NCBI GenBank assembly: GCA_902786815.1
Contig: CADADV010000016.1
Coordinates: 1 to 45,497, forward strand
Direction: 5' to 3'
From: an uncultured Eubacteriales bacterium
Lineage (GTDB): Bacteria > Bacillota > Clostridia > Peptostreptococcales > Anaerovoracaceae
DNA length: 45,497 nucleotides
The notes under the pieces: model-generated
What the model saw: the letters and a program-made list of their open reading frames with translations, nothing else
What the model was told of the DNA's origin: nothing
Database searches by the model: none
In this document: piece after piece, positions 33,726 through 43,587 of the stretch
How the letters are laid out: each line of letters begins with the position of its first letter
Position numbering within the stretch: the stretch's first letter is position 1
Program-made: the position numbers and the translations under genes

Positions 33726-33743
33726 CACAGGAAGGATTACAGA

Positions 33744-34319
33744 ATGATTCCATATGTGATAGAACAGTCCGGAGGAGTCGAGAGACAGTATGATATCTAC
33801 TCGAGACTGCTCAAGGACAGAATCATATTCATCGGAGAGGAGATCGACGACCACGTGGCAAGCGTTGTCGTCGCGCAGCTCCTGTTCCTCGAAGCCGAAG
33901 ATCCGGATAAGGATATCAATATTTACATCAACAGTCCCGGCGGCAGTGTGACCGCCGGTATGGCGATCTATGACACCATTCAGTACATCAAGCCCGAAGT
34001 TTCGACGATCTGTGTAGGACTCGCTGCGAGCATGGGTGCGTTTCTGCTGTCAGCAGGAACCAAAGGCAAACGCTACAGCCTTCCGAACGCGGAAATCATG
34101 ATCCATCAGCCTTTGGGCGGCGTCAGAGGTCAGGCAGAAGATATCAAGATCCACGCCGAGTGGATCCTGCGCACCAGGGAAAAGCTCAATCGGATCCTCA
34201 GCGAGAATACCGGACAGCCTCTCGAGAAGGTTGCTGCAGATACGGACAGGGACAATTTCATGTCCGCGGATGAAGCGAAGGAATACGGGATCATCGACGA
34301 AGTCATCAAAGACAGATAA
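33744..34319 (+). CDS. clpP: ATP-dependent Clp protease proteolytic subunit
   Basis: ClpP forms the tetradecameric serine-protease chamber used with ClpX. The catalytic triad is S96 ([11 protein letters not shown]), H121 ([10 protein letters not shown]) and D170 ([10 protein letters not shown]). The 191-residue length is normal. It begins 18 bases after tig, with AGGAAGG upstream, in the conserved order tig-clpP-clpX-lon. Confidence 0.97.
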   Translation: MIPYVIEQSGGVERQYDIYSRLLKDRIIFIGEEIDDHVASVVVAQLLFLEAEDPDKDINIYINSPGGSVTAGMAIYDTIQYIKPEVSTICVGLAASMGAFLLSAGTKGKRYSLPNAEIMIHQPLGGVRGQAEDIKIHAEWILRTREKLNRILSENTGQPLEKVAADTDRDNFMSADEAKEYGIIDEVIKDR

Positions 34320-34342
34320 AAGGGTAAAGGATATATTAGAGA

Positions 34343-35620
34343 ATGGCGAAATACGACAAAAACAACGAACGCAGATGTTCCTTCTGCGGCAAGCCGCAGA
34401 GCCAGGTGAAGAAACTCATCAACGGAAACGGACTGTATATCTGCGACGAGTGCGTGCAGCTCTGCAATGAGATCCTGAAGGAAGACCAGAGCAAGCGAAG
34501 CAGCGACGTCATAGACGGGGAACCGGTAACGATCCCCAAACCAAAGGAAATCAATGAGATCCTTTCCCAGTATGTCATCGGGCAGGATGACGCCAAGAAG
34601 ACACTTGCTGTTGCGGTGTACAACCACTACAAGCGTATCATCAGCCAGTCCGGCGACGAGAACGATGTGGAGATCCAAAAGAGCAACATCGCCATGGTCG
34701 GGCCGACAGGCTGCGGCAAGACACTTCTGGCGCAGACGCTTGCCAGGATTCTTGACGTGCCTTTTGCCATTGCCGATGCGACGACCGTAACGGAAGCAGG
34801 TTATGTAGGAGAAGATGTCGAGAACATTCTGCTGCGGCTGATCCAGGCTGCGGATTTTGATATTGAGAAGGCGCAGAAGGGCATCATCTATATCGATGAA
34901 ATCGACAAGATCGCCCGCAAATCAGAGAATCCGTCCATCACCCGCGACGTCAGCGGCGAGGGCGTGCAGCAGGCGCTCCTCAAGATCATCGAGGGAACCG
35001 TGGCGGATGTCCCGCCTCAGGGAGGACGCAAACACCCGCATCAGGAGTTTATCCAGTTTGATACGACAGATGTTCTGTTCATCTGCGGCGGCGCCTTCGA
35101 CGGACTGGAGAAGGTGGTCCAGAAGCGTATCGGTGAGAAGGTCATCGGCTTCAACTCTGATGTGAGCAGCAATAAAATCGAAAAAGAAGAAATCCTCAAG
35201 CACGCGGCGCCGGAGGATCTGATGAAGTACGGTCTCATTCCCGAGATCGTAGGCAGACTTCCTGTTCTGGTGACGCTGGAGGATCTTTCAAGGGAAGCGC
35301 TCATTGACATCCTCACCAAGCCGAAGAACTCCCTCGTCAGACAGTATACGAGGCTTTTGGAATTCGACGGCGTGGAACTGGAGGTCACAGAAGACGCCAT
35401 CGGAGCGATCGCAGACAAAGCCCTGGAGAGAAAGACCGGCGCCAGAGGTCTGCGCGGCATCATGGAGAAACTGATGACCAACGTGATGTATGAACTCCCG
35501 TCCAGAAAAGATGTCAAAAAGTGCATCATCACGAAGGAAACGGTCGAAAAGGGCAGTGATCCTGAACTGATTCTTCAGGAAATCGAGGAAAAAGAGCAAA
35601 AGCAAGAACAAGAGCAATAA
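34343..35620 (+). CDS. clpX: ATP-dependent Clp protease ATP-binding subunit
   Basis: ClpX unfolds substrates and feeds them into ClpP. The N-terminal zinc site uses C12, C15, C34 and C37. The AAA+ Walker A is GPTGCGKT, and Walker B is [10 protein letters not shown]. The ClpP-contact loop and C-terminal domain are present in a 425-residue protein. It follows clpP by 23 bases. An AAAGGA site is about 12 bases upstream, slightly far. Confidence 0.97.
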   Translation: MAKYDKNNERRCSFCGKPQSQVKKLINGNGLYICDECVQLCNEILKEDQSKRSSDVIDGEPVTIPKPKEINEILSQYVIGQDDAKKTLAVAVYNHYKRIISQSGDENDVEIQKSNIAMVGPTGCGKTLLAQTLARILDVPFAIADATTVTEAGYVGEDVENILLRLIQAADFDIEKAQKGIIYIDEIDKIARKSENPSITRDVSGEGVQQALLKIIEGTVADVPPQGGRKHPHQEFIQFDTTDVLFICGGAFDGLEKVVQKRIGEKVIGFNSDVSSNKIEKEEILKHAAPEDLMKYGLIPEIVGRLPVLVTLEDLSREALIDILTKPKNSLVRQYTRLLEFDGVELEVTEDAIGAIADKALERKTGARGLRGIMEKLMTNVMYELPSRKDVKKCIITKETVEKGSDPELILQEIEEKEQKQEQEQ

Positions 35621-35648
35621 AAACGTATAATCATAAAAGGGGAAATAA

Positions 35649-37994
35649 ATGGACGAAAACAGAAAGAATAATCACTTCGCAGATGCAGAATTTGTGGAAC
35701 TGCCGATGATCCCTCTCAGAGGGCTCTCGGTTTTTCCGAACATGGTTCTGCATTTTGACATTGGCAGGGAAAAATCCATCAATGCGCTGGAAAAGGCAAT
35801 GGTCAACAACCAGTACATCTTCCTGTCTTCGCAGATGGATGAGAACACAGACCTGCCGACGCCGGACGATTTTTATAAGATCGGAACCATCGGCAAGATC
35901 AAGCAGATGCTCAAACTGCCGGGAGATTCCATCCGTGTTCTGGTAGAAGGACTTTGCAGAGGCCGTATCGAAGAAGTGCTCTTCGAGGTGCCGTATTTCA
36001 AATGCAGGATCCGGAAGCTGGAAGACGCCGAGGAAGAACCTGACTCAGAAGCAGAAGCTTTGATGAGGACCGTGCTGGGCAGCTTCGATGACTACATCAA
36101 CATCGATCAGAGTCTGGCGCCGGAGATTTTTGCGTCTGTCGTGACGATCGAATCGCCGGGCAGGATGGCGGATATGATCGCTTCGCATCTGGAAATCAAG
36201 ATCGAGGACAAACAGACGATCCTCGAGACGCTGGACCAGAAGGAGCGTCTCAGGAAACTCAACGACATCCTGCTGAAGGAAATCGAGATTCTGACGATCG
36301 AGCAGGATATCTCCACAAAGGTCAAGAGCCAGATCAATCAGAATCAGCGCGAATATTACCTGCGCGAGCAGCTGCGCGCCATCCAGGAAGAACTGGGCGG
36401 CATCGAGGAACTGGAGGATGAGATCGCCGGATTCAAGGAGAAACTGGCGGAGCTGAATCTTGACGAGAAGATCACATCTAAGATCGAAAAGGAAATCAGC
36501 AGATTCTCCAAGATGCAGCCGTCTTCCGCGGAAGCGACAGTCAGCAGAACATATATCGAAACCGTTTTGGAACTGCCGTGGAACACCATGAGCGAGGACA
36601 ATATCGATCTGGTCAAGGCGGAGCGCATCCTCAACGAGGATCACTACGGATTGGATAAGGTCAAGGAACGTGTGCTGGAGTATCTGGCAGTCATCAGGCT
36701 GTCTGAGAGCCTCAAAGGCCCGATCCTGTGCCTTGTAGGCCCTCCGGGAACGGGCAAGACCTCCATTGCCAAATCAGTGGCAAGATCCATCGGGAGGGAG
36801 TTCGTGAGAATGTCTCTGGGCGGCGTCCGCGACGAAGCGGAGATCAGAGGACACAGAAGAACATATATCGGAGCGATCCCCGGCAGGATCATCAACTCCA
36901 TCAAGGAGTGCGGCACGAAGAATCCTGTCTTCCTCTTTGACGAGGTCGACAAGATTGGCGCTGACTACAAAGGAGATCCGGCGTCAGCCCTGCTGGAGGT
37001 GCTGGACCCGGAACAGAACAAGGACTTTACGGACCACTTCCTGGAGGTCCCGTTCGATCTTTCCAAGGTCATGTTCATCACGACTGCAAACACGACAGAA
37101 ACGATCCCAAGACCGCTGCTGGACAGAATGGAAGTCATCGAAGTCAGCGGTTATACCGAAGAAGAGAAACTTAAGATCGCCCAGAAATACCTGGTGCCGA
37201 AGCAAATCAAAGAGAACGGCCTGACAAAAGACAATATCAGCTTTACGAAGGCCGGGATCAAGACCATTATCAACTACTACACCAGGGAGTCAGGCGTACG
37301 TAATCTGGAACGGGAAATCGGAACGCTTTGCAGAAGAGTTGCCCGCCAGTATGTGACCGGCAACACAGAGAAGGTCAGCCTGTCTGCTTCCAAGGTGGAA
37401 GAACTGCTCGGCAAGAAGAAATATCATTTCGATATCATCAGAAACAAGAAGGAAGTCGGCGTGAGCACAGGACTTGCCTGGACAATCGTCGGCGGCGTGA
37501 CGCTGTTCATCGAAACGACAGCAGTCCCGGGCACAGGCAAGATCGTTCTGACCGGACAGCTGGGCGACGTGATGCAGGAGTCCGCCAAGACGGGCATCAG
37601 TTATATCAGATCCGTTGCGAAGAAGCTCGGCATCGACGAGGACTTCTACAAAGACAAGGATCTGCATCTGCACATTCCTGAGGGCGCGACGCCGAAGGAC
37701 GGTCCGTCCGCGGGCGTGACCATGTGCGTATCCCTTATCTCTACGCTGACAGGGATCCCCGTCAGAAAAGATGTTGCCATGACCGGCGAGATCACCCTGC
37801 GGGGCAAGGTGCTGCCGGTAGGCGGTATCAGAGAGAAGGTCATGGCGGCCCATAGAGCGGGCATCCGCAAGGTGCTTCTGCCGAAGGATAACGAGCCGGA
37901 TATCGAAGATATTCCGGAGACCGTCAGAAAAGAAATGGAGTTTGTGCTTTTGGACAGCGTAAATGACGCACTGAAAGAAGTGCTGGTGCGCTGA
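35649..37994 (+). CDS. lon: ATP-dependent Lon protease
   Basis: Lon is a homohexameric AAA+ serine protease for damaged and regulatory proteins. The LON substrate domain covers about 1-210 (ELPMIPLRGLSVFPNMVLHF), Walker A is GPPGTGKTS, and the Ser-Lys dyad is S687 (DGPSAGV) and K730 (GGIREKV). The spacing of 43 residues equals that of E. coli Lon. The 781-residue length is standard. AAAGGGG lies before the ATG, 28 bases after clpX. Confidence 0.97.
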   Translation: MDENRKNNHFADAEFVELPMIPLRGLSVFPNMVLHFDIGREKSINALEKAMVNNQYIFLSSQMDENTDLPTPDDFYKIGTIGKIKQMLKLPGDSIRVLVEGLCRGRIEEVLFEVPYFKCRIRKLEDAEEEPDSEAEALMRTVLGSFDDYINIDQSLAPEIFASVVTIESPGRMADMIASHLEIKIEDKQTILETLDQKERLRKLNDILLKEIEILTIEQDISTKVKSQINQNQREYYLREQLRAIQEELGGIEELEDEIAGFKEKLAELNLDEKITSKIEKEISRFSKMQPSSAEATVSRTYIETVLELPWNTMSEDNIDLVKAERILNEDHYGLDKVKERVLEYLAVIRLSESLKGPILCLVGPPGTGKTSIAKSVARSIGREFVRMSLGGVRDEAEIRGHRRTYIGAIPGRIINSIKECGTKNPVFLFDEVDKIGADYKGDPASALLEVLDPEQNKDFTDHFLEVPFDLSKVMFITTANTTETIPRPLLDRMEVIEVSGYTEEEKLKIAQKYLVPKQIKENGLTKDNISFTKAGIKTIINYYTRESGVRNLEREIGTLCRRVARQYVTGNTEKVSLSASKVEELLGKKKYHFDIIRNKKEVGVSTGLAWTIVGGVTLFIETTAVPGTGKIVLTGQLGDVMQESAKTGISYIRSVAKKLGIDEDFYKDKDLHLHIPEGATPKDGPSAGVTMCVSLISTLTGIPVRKDVAMTGEITLRGKVLPVGGIREKVMAAHRAGIRKVLLPKDNEPDIEDIPETVRKEMEFVLLDSVNDALKEVLVR

Positions 37995-38045
37995 CAGGAG
38001 CACCGACAAATGCACTGACAAATATACTGAAGGAAAGACATACAG

Positions 38046-38633
38046 ATGAAGATCAAGAAATCGGATATCGAGGCGGTTGCTGTTAAGCCGTCTCAGTATC
38101 CGCCGGACAACCTGAAGGAGATTGCCTTTGCAGGAAGATCAAACGTCGGCAAGTCGTCGCTCCTGAACCTGATCACCGGACGCAAAAAACTGGCTAAGGT
38201 CAGCGGAAGCCCGGGCAAGACGAGGACCATCAATTTTTATCTGATCAATGATGCGTTCAGGATCGTGGACCTACCCGGATACGGCTACGCCAAGGTGTCG
38301 AAATCCGTTTCACAGGACTGGGGCGGGATGATGGAGAAATACCTGCAGGGCAGGGAGAACCTCATCAAAGTCATTCAGCTCGTGGACATCAGGCACCAGC
38401 CGTCAAAGCAGGACGTTGAGATGTATGAGTACCTGCGGTACTACGGCCTGGACGGGATCGTGGTGGCGACAAAAGCCGACAAGGTATCGAGGAACCAGAT
38501 CCCGAAGCAAATCAAACAAATACGGCAGACCCTCGGACTGGAGAAGGAAGACATCGTGATTCCTGTATCAGCCCTCAAACGTACAGGATATGAGGAACTG
38601 CTTGATGTGATTGAGGAGTTGCTGGGAGATTAG
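38046..38633 (+). CDS. ysxC: Ribosome biogenesis GTPase YsxC (EngB)
   Basis: YsxC/EngB is an essential GTPase for large-subunit assembly. The 195-residue protein shows G1 GRSNVGKSS, G3 DLPGYGYAK, G4 TKAD and G5 VSALK. The position after lon is conserved in Firmicutes. GGAAAG lies upstream of the ATG, and the gap from lon is 51 bases with no terminator. Confidence 0.96.
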   Translation: MKIKKSDIEAVAVKPSQYPPDNLKEIAFAGRSNVGKSSLLNLITGRKKLAKVSGSPGKTRTINFYLINDAFRIVDLPGYGYAKVSKSVSQDWGGMMEKYLQGRENLIKVIQLVDIRHQPSKQDVEMYEYLRYYGLDGIVVATKADKVSRNQIPKQIKQIRQTLGLEKEDIVIPVSALKRTGYEELLDVIEELLGD

Positions 38634-38654
38634 AACTCCCGGGGGAGAAGAGAA

Positions 38655-39017
38655 ATGCAGTTTTGGAGTTTCAGAGTCATCTTCAGCAGGCTCAAGGCCA
38701 TCCGTTTCATGATGGCCGATAAGACTGTGCCGAAATCAAAGAAAGCGATTATCATTGCAGGAATCGTATACCTGTTCCTTCCGTTCGACCTGATTCCGGC
38801 GCTTGTATTCCCATTGAGTCTCATCGACGATGTGGTCGTCTGGCTTCTGATCATCTGGTACCTGAAGAAGGAACTGGATGTGTACTGGACAGGGGAAAAA
38901 AGCAAAGACCTTTCAAAGAAATACAAAGACAGGGATATTGTGGATGATGTAGAATTCGAGGTCGAAGGGGACAAGGCGGCAGAAGCAGAGAAGACGGAGG
39001 AAAAAGAAAATGTCTAA
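38655..39017 (+). CDS. DUF1232 (YkvA-like) small membrane protein
   Basis: The 120-residue protein has the DUF1232 hallmark: a hydrophobic helix followed by YLFLPFDLIPALVFPLSLIDD, here at about 39-60. A second hydrophobic stretch (VVVWLLIIWYL) and an acidic tail follow. Function is unknown. GGGGGAGAAG precedes the ATG, and the end overlaps hpt by eight bases. Confidence 0.85.
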   Translation: MQFWSFRVIFSRLKAIRFMMADKTVPKSKKAIIIAGIVYLFLPFDLIPALVFPLSLIDDVVVWLLIIWYLKKELDVYWTGEKSKDLSKKYKDRDIVDDVEFEVEGDKAAEAEKTEEKENV

Positions 39018-39540
39018 CGGCACCATCGGAACAGTCCTGATCACGGAAGAGCAGATCCGCGAAAAGGCAAAGGAAATCGGCGCACAGATCACAAAGGATT
39101 ATGCAGGCAAAGAGATCATCCTGATCGGGATACTCCGCGGAGCAGTTCCGTGGATGGCCGAGGTGATGAAGCGCATTGAACTGGACATGGTCATCGACTT
39201 CATGGCTGTCAGCAGTTACGGAGCAGCTACAAAGAGCTCCGGCGTCGTCAAGATCAACAAAGACCTGGACGTCAACATCGATGGCAGAGACATCATCATC
39301 GTAGAAGATATCGTCGACTCGGGCGTGACGTTAAGTTACCTGGAAGGTTACCTTCAGAGCAGGGGCGCTGCCTCCATCAAACTCTGTTCACTTCTGGACA
39401 AACCGGAAGGCAGACGTGTCGATATCAAAGCAGATTACGTAGGATTTACAGTAGATGACAGATTTATCGTAGGCTATGGTCTGGATTACGACCAGAGGTA
39501 CAGGAATCTGCCTTATATCACCTGGCTGGAGTCCGAATAA
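39010..39540 (+). CDS. hpt: Hypoxanthine phosphoribosyltransferase
   Basis: This purine salvage enzyme makes IMP or GMP from hypoxanthine or guanine and PRPP. The 176-residue protein has the PRPP-binding motif VEDIVDSGVTL, GILRGAVPWMAE early on, and VGYGLDYDQRYRNLPY near the end, all typical. GGAGG precedes the ATG, which lies inside the 3' end of the DUF1232 gene. Confidence 0.96.
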   Translation: MSNGTIGTVLITEEQIREKAKEIGAQITKDYAGKEIILIGILRGAVPWMAEVMKRIELDMVIDFMAVSSYGAATKSSGVVKINKDLDVNIDGRDIIIVEDIVDSGVTLSYLEGYLQSRGAASIKLCSLLDKPEGRRVDIKADYVGFTVDDRFIVGYGLDYDQRYRNLPYITWLESE

Positions 39541-39571
39541 AGAGTTACGGAGCATCCATCATTCAGAAATT

Positions 39572-41146
39572 ATGAGAGAAAAAATCAGAGGACTATGGAA
39601 GGTCCTCTTTGGTCGCACAACAATATTCGTGTTCCTCATCCTGCTGCAACTCGCAGTTTTTGTAGGAGGAATCGGATTTCTCGGTTCAAAAGAGATCCTC
39701 GTCGCCAACTACTCTGTTGGTGTATTCGCGATCATAGTCCTCATTTATCTCATCAACAACAGGCTGAACTCCAGCTTTAAGCTGATGTGGATCATCCTGA
39801 TCGTAGCTACACCGCTGATTGGTGTACCTTTTTTTATTTACACCAGGATCCAGCCGGGCACCAGACACATCGCCAGACGCATCGACGAACAGATCAATGA
39901 GCAAAGGCAATGGCTCCTGCCTGAGAAAGATACAGTCGACAGGCTTGCGGCGGATGCAGGCAACGATTTTGGGCTCTTCAAGTACTTGTTTGAGGAAGCC
40001 CATTATCCTGTCTATGACGGGTGCAGGGTCGAGTATTACCCCTTTGGCCAGGACAAGTACGAGGCGCTGCTTCGCGAACTGAAGACAGCGCGCCGGTTCA
40101 TCTTCATGGAGTACTTTATCATCGATAAGGGCGAAATGTGGGATGCGGTCCTCAGGATTTTGCAGGAGAAAGTGAAAGAAGGCGTAGAGGTACGTGTGCT
40201 CTATGACGGTACCAACACCATGCTCCGTCTGCCAAAGGGTTATCCGAAGGAGCTGGAATCCATGGGGATCCAGTGCAGAGTGTTTTCGCCAATGAAGCCG
40301 GTCATCACGACGCATCAGAACTTCCGTGACCACAGGAAGATCGTGGTGATCGATGGCCATACCGCCTTCACAGGCGGCGTAAATCTGGCCGATGAATACA
40401 TCAACAAAAAAGAACGGTTCGGCGTTTGGAAAGACACGGCGCTTATGGTCAAAGGCAAGGCATCGAACAGCTTCACGCTGATGTTCCTGCAGATGTGGAA
40501 CGTCAACAGCAGCAGCCCGGAACCCTACAGCATGTACATGTACCGGTCCGAACCGGCAGATGACGGCGTCAGCGCTTCTGATGATAACGCCTCATACGGT
40601 GGTTACATCGTTCCATACGGAGACAATCCGCTCGACGATGAGGAAGTGGGGAAGAAGGTCTATATGGACATTCTGAACCGGGCCAGCAAGTATGTGCATA
40701 TTATGACGCCATACCTTATAATAGATGAAGAGATGACCAATTCGCTGATTTTCGCAGCGCAGAGAGGCATCGATGTCAAGATCATCATGCCGTTCATACC
40801 GGACAAACGCTACGCGAATGCGCTTGCCAAGACGCACTATGTGGAGCTCATACGCGGCGGTGTGAAGATCTACGAATATCTGCCCGGTTTTGTCCACGCC
40901 AAGAGTTTCGTCAGCGATGATGAGAAGGCTGTGGTCGGGACGATCAATATGGATTTCAGAAGCATGTTCCTGCATTTTGAATGTGCGGCGTATATATGGC
41001 ATAATCCTGTTGTGGAGGACGTCGAAGCTGACTTTGCGTCGACGCTTCTGGATTGCCAGCGGATCACACTCAGGCACTGCAAGGAAACGCCTCTGGTGAC
41101 GAAGGTGTGCGGAAGGGCGCTGCGGCTGATCGCACCGCTCATGTAA
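39572..41146 (+). CDS. cls: Cardiolipin synthase
   Basis: Cardiolipin synthase joins two phosphatidylglycerols at the membrane. Two N-terminal membrane helices (about 12-35 and 45-80) are followed by two phospholipase D motifs: H254-x-K256-x4-D261 and H442-x-K444-x4-D449. The 524-residue length fits bacterial Cls. The ATG at 39572 is chosen because the protein then begins MREKIRGLWKV. The longer frame from 39476 lies within hpt. A ribosome site is not clear (ACGGAG is about 20 bases away). Confidence 0.92.
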   Translation: MREKIRGLWKVLFGRTTIFVFLILLQLAVFVGGIGFLGSKEILVANYSVGVFAIIVLIYLINNRLNSSFKLMWIILIVATPLIGVPFFIYTRIQPGTRHIARRIDEQINEQRQWLLPEKDTVDRLAADAGNDFGLFKYLFEEAHYPVYDGCRVEYYPFGQDKYEALLRELKTARRFIFMEYFIIDKGEMWDAVLRILQEKVKEGVEVRVLYDGTNTMLRLPKGYPKELESMGIQCRVFSPMKPVITTHQNFRDHRKIVVIDGHTAFTGGVNLADEYINKKERFGVWKDTALMVKGKASNSFTLMFLQMWNVNSSSPEPYSMYMYRSEPADDGVSASDDNASYGGYIVPYGDNPLDDEEVGKKVYMDILNRASKYVHIMTPYLIIDEEMTNSLIFAAQRGIDVKIIMPFIPDKRYANALAKTHYVELIRGGVKIYEYLPGFVHAKSFVSDDEKAVVGTINMDFRSMFLHFECAAYIWHNPVVEDVEADFASTLLDCQRITLRHCKETPLVTKVCGRALRLIAPLM

Positions 41147-41183
41147 CATGTAAGCCGGCGCAGGATGATGCAGAAAGGATAAT

Positions 41184-42812
41184 ATGAGCAAAAAATCGTT
41201 AGTGACAAGTGCAGCAATTCTGGCAGCAGCAGGATTTATTGTGAAGATCCTGGGTGCGTTTTTCAGAATCCCGCTTACCAACTGGATCGGAGCGGACGGT
41301 ATGGCGAACTACGCGCCTGCCTATGCGATCTATTCGGTTCTTCTTGTCATATCCACGGCAGGCCTTCCTGTTGCCACGTCGAAGATGGTGTCAGAACGGT
41401 ATGCTGTCGGGCAGTACAGGGAAGCTGAGCGGGTGTTCCGGCTGTCGAGACTTCTTATGACAGCACTGGGCGTACTGGGCGGTCTTGTGGTGCTCTTCGG
41501 GGCGGGACCTATCGCGGAGCATTTCATCCACATCCCCGGCTCGGCGCTGGCCATGCAGGCGACAGCGCCGGCTCTGATCATCGTGCCGATCATGTCGGCA
41601 TACAGGGGGTACTTCCAGGGCCAGCAGAACATGAACCCGACGGCGGTTTCCCAGATCGTGGAGCAGGTCTTCCGTGTCGGCGTAGGCCTGTCCCTGGGCT
41701 ATTATATGATCAACGGCACACTGTTTGCCGAGCAGTATGATCCAGGCGCCAGAGGCGCAGCAGGAGGATGTTTCGGCGCTTCTGCAGGCGCTATCTTCGG
41801 TCTGATCACTGTACTGCTCATCTATTCAGCCAACAAGAAGGCCATCAGGAGAAGGATCAGAAACGATCAAAACAAAGTCCGGGAATCCTCGGGACATATC
41901 CTGAAGACGATCACGATCATAGCGATCCCGATCACGATCGGGGCGGCGCTGCTGCCGCTGATGAATTCTATCGATGCGTCCATCGTGAACTACAGACTTC
42001 TGCAGACAGGATGGGAAACAGAAACGGCGAAAGACCTCTACGGTCAGCTTACCAGTATGGCGGATCCGATCATCGGATTCCCGCAGGTGTTCATGCAGGC
42101 CATTATTGTCAGCATCGTGCCCATGGTCTCGGCAGCGAAACGGGTGAATGACAGGGAAGGACTGAATTCGACCATCGCCCTCGGCTTCCGCATGACGACG
42201 CTGATTGCAATGCCGTGCGCAGCAGGCCTGCTGGTTCTGGCAAAGCCTGCGCTGCTTTTGCTGTATCCGCTGCAGGAGAAGAGCGCCATCAGCGCGACGC
42301 CTTGTCTGCAGGTGCTCGCCCTGGGTTTCATATTCCTCGCGCTGGTAACGACCATGACGGGGATCCTGCAGGGTCTGACGAAACAGAACTGGCCGGTCAT
42401 CAATCTGGCCATCGGCATCGTGATCAAGATCATCATCACATGGTTCCTGGTCGGGATCGGGAGCATCAATATCGTGGGTGCTGCAGTCGGCACGCTCTGT
42501 GCCTATCTCACAGCTGCAACGCTGGACTATCTGTGCGTGAGAAGATTTACCGGCGTGCGGATCCAGGTGAAGCAGACGGTGATCAAGCCTGCTCTTTCGG
42601 CTATCGTGATGGCTGTCATCGTATTCGGCGCCTACAAACTGTTCATGCTGGCGGGACACAACAGCATCGCGACCCTGGCAGCGATCCTCGTGGGAGCCTG
42701 CGTATACGGCGTCATGGTGATCAAGACAAAGACGATCACAAGGGATGAAATCGTCTCCATCAAGTTCGGAACAAAGATCGCGAAGATCGGTGATAAGCTC
42801 AGACTGTGGTAA
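41184..42812 (+). CDS. SpoVB/MurJ-like polysaccharide flippase (MOP family)
   Basis: The 542-residue protein has about 14 hydrophobic helices and starts like Firmicutes SpoVB/YabM proteins (AAGFIVKILGAFFRIPLTNWIG), with AYRGYFQGQQNMNPTAVSQIVEQ as a strong family block. These proteins flip lipid-linked wall precursors. AAAGGA precedes the ATG. It stands before hup and rqcP, as yabM stands near yabO in B. subtilis, which supports the YabM/SpoVB assignment over true MurJ. Confidence 0.88.
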   Translation: MSKKSLVTSAAILAAAGFIVKILGAFFRIPLTNWIGADGMANYAPAYAIYSVLLVISTAGLPVATSKMVSERYAVGQYREAERVFRLSRLLMTALGVLGGLVVLFGAGPIAEHFIHIPGSALAMQATAPALIIVPIMSAYRGYFQGQQNMNPTAVSQIVEQVFRVGVGLSLGYYMINGTLFAEQYDPGARGAAGGCFGASAGAIFGLITVLLIYSANKKAIRRRIRNDQNKVRESSGHILKTITIIAIPITIGAALLPLMNSIDASIVNYRLLQTGWETETAKDLYGQLTSMADPIIGFPQVFMQAIIVSIVPMVSAAKRVNDREGLNSTIALGFRMTTLIAMPCAAGLLVLAKPALLLLYPLQEKSAISATPCLQVLALGFIFLALVTTMTGILQGLTKQNWPVINLAIGIVIKIIITWFLVGIGSINIVGAAVGTLCAYLTAATLDYLCVRRFTGVRIQVKQTVIKPALSAIVMAVIVFGAYKLFMLAGHNSIATLAAILVGACVYGVMVIKTKTITRDEIVSIKFGTKIAKIGDKLRLW

Positions 42813-42880
42813 TGTGTCCGGAATGCTTTTGCGTCGGCAAAAACGCATAAAATTACCTTGTGAAAACACATGAATTAGTC

Positions 42881-42909
42881 TTGACAAGCCCATGGAAAAA
42901 TGGGAAAAT
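42881..42909 (+). promoter_or_regulatory. Probable hup promoter
   Basis: A perfect TTGACA (42881-42886) stands 17 bases before GAAAAT (42904-42909, four of six). The spacer contains the small dyad CCCAT-GGAAAA-ATGGG. The leader is about 75 nt, with AAGGAGG before the hup ATG. Confidence 0.45.
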
Positions 42910-42991
42910 TATCGGGCACGAATGCGATAAAATTGAACTGACATCTAGGGTAACGGACATTTGAGATAAAGAAACAAGGAGGAATTGATTA

Positions 42992-43270
42992 ATGAATAAG
43001 GCAGATCTTATCAATGCAGTTGCAGAGAAGACTGGCGCGAAGAAAAAAGACGCTGAGGTGGCTGTAAACGCCATGACAGCATGTATAGAAGAAGCCCTGA
43101 CAGCAGGCGAGAAGGTCCAGATCATCGGATTCGGAACATTCGAAGTCCGCGAGAGAAAGGCGAGACAGGGAAGAAACCCGAGAAATCCTGAAGAGGTCGT
43201 TGAGATCGCAGCATCGAAGGCTCCTGTATTCAAGGCAGGCAAAGCCCTCAAGGACGCTGTCAACAAATAG
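42992..43270 (+). CDS. hup: HU-family DNA-binding protein
   Basis: HU bends and compacts DNA as a dimer. The 92-residue protein has [15 protein letters not shown], the [18 protein letters not shown] hinge and arm, and a [11 protein letters not shown] tail. The length is standard. AAGGAGG precedes the ATG by nine bases. It has its own promoter and terminator. Confidence 0.97.
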   Translation: MNKADLINAVAEKTGAKKKDAEVAVNAMTACIEEALTAGEKVQIIGFGTFEVRERKARQGRNPRNPEEVVEIAASKAPVFKAGKALKDAVNK

Positions 43271-43282
43271 GTAAGGGAATTG

Positions 43283-43308
43283 CGGGCAGCTCGGCTGCCC
43301 GTTTTTTT
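43283..43308 (+). terminator. Terminator after hup
   Basis: CGGGCAGC and GCTGCCCG form an 8-bp stem with loop TCG, followed by TTTTTTT. Confidence 0.92.
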
Positions 43309-43344
43309 GTGAAAGAATCAAGAAGGTTTTGAACGAACAATAGT

Positions 43345-43587
43345 ATGAGAATCGATAAATTTCTGAAGAACAGCCGCATCATCAAGAGAAGAACAGTAGC
43401 AAAAGAAGCCTGCGAGCAGGGCAGGATCACAGTCAATGAAAAAATCGCCAAACCCGGAACAGAAGTCAGGCCTGGCGATATCATCCATATTCAATTCGGC
43501 AACGGCTCCCTGACAGCCAGGGTCGAAGCGCTGACCGAGTCCTGCCGCAAGGAAGACGCAGCGGATATGTATACGATCATCGAGTAA
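43345..43587 (+). CDS. rqcP: S4-domain RNA-binding protein RqcP (YabO)
   Basis: RqcP/YabO binds stalled 50S subunits and helps RqcH add alanine tails. The 80-residue protein is one S4 domain: MRIDKFLKNSRIIKRRTVAKEAC, then GRITVNEKIAKPGTEVRPGD. The order flippase-hup-rqcP fits the yabM-yabO neighbourhood of Firmicutes, but mazG, yabP, yabQ and divIC are absent here. The ribosome site is weak. The end overlaps the oppositely oriented folT gene by 11 bases. Confidence 0.88.
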   Translation: MRIDKFLKNSRIIKRRTVAKEACEQGRITVNEKIAKPGTEVRPGDIIHIQFGNGSLTARVEALTESCRKEDAADMYTIIE

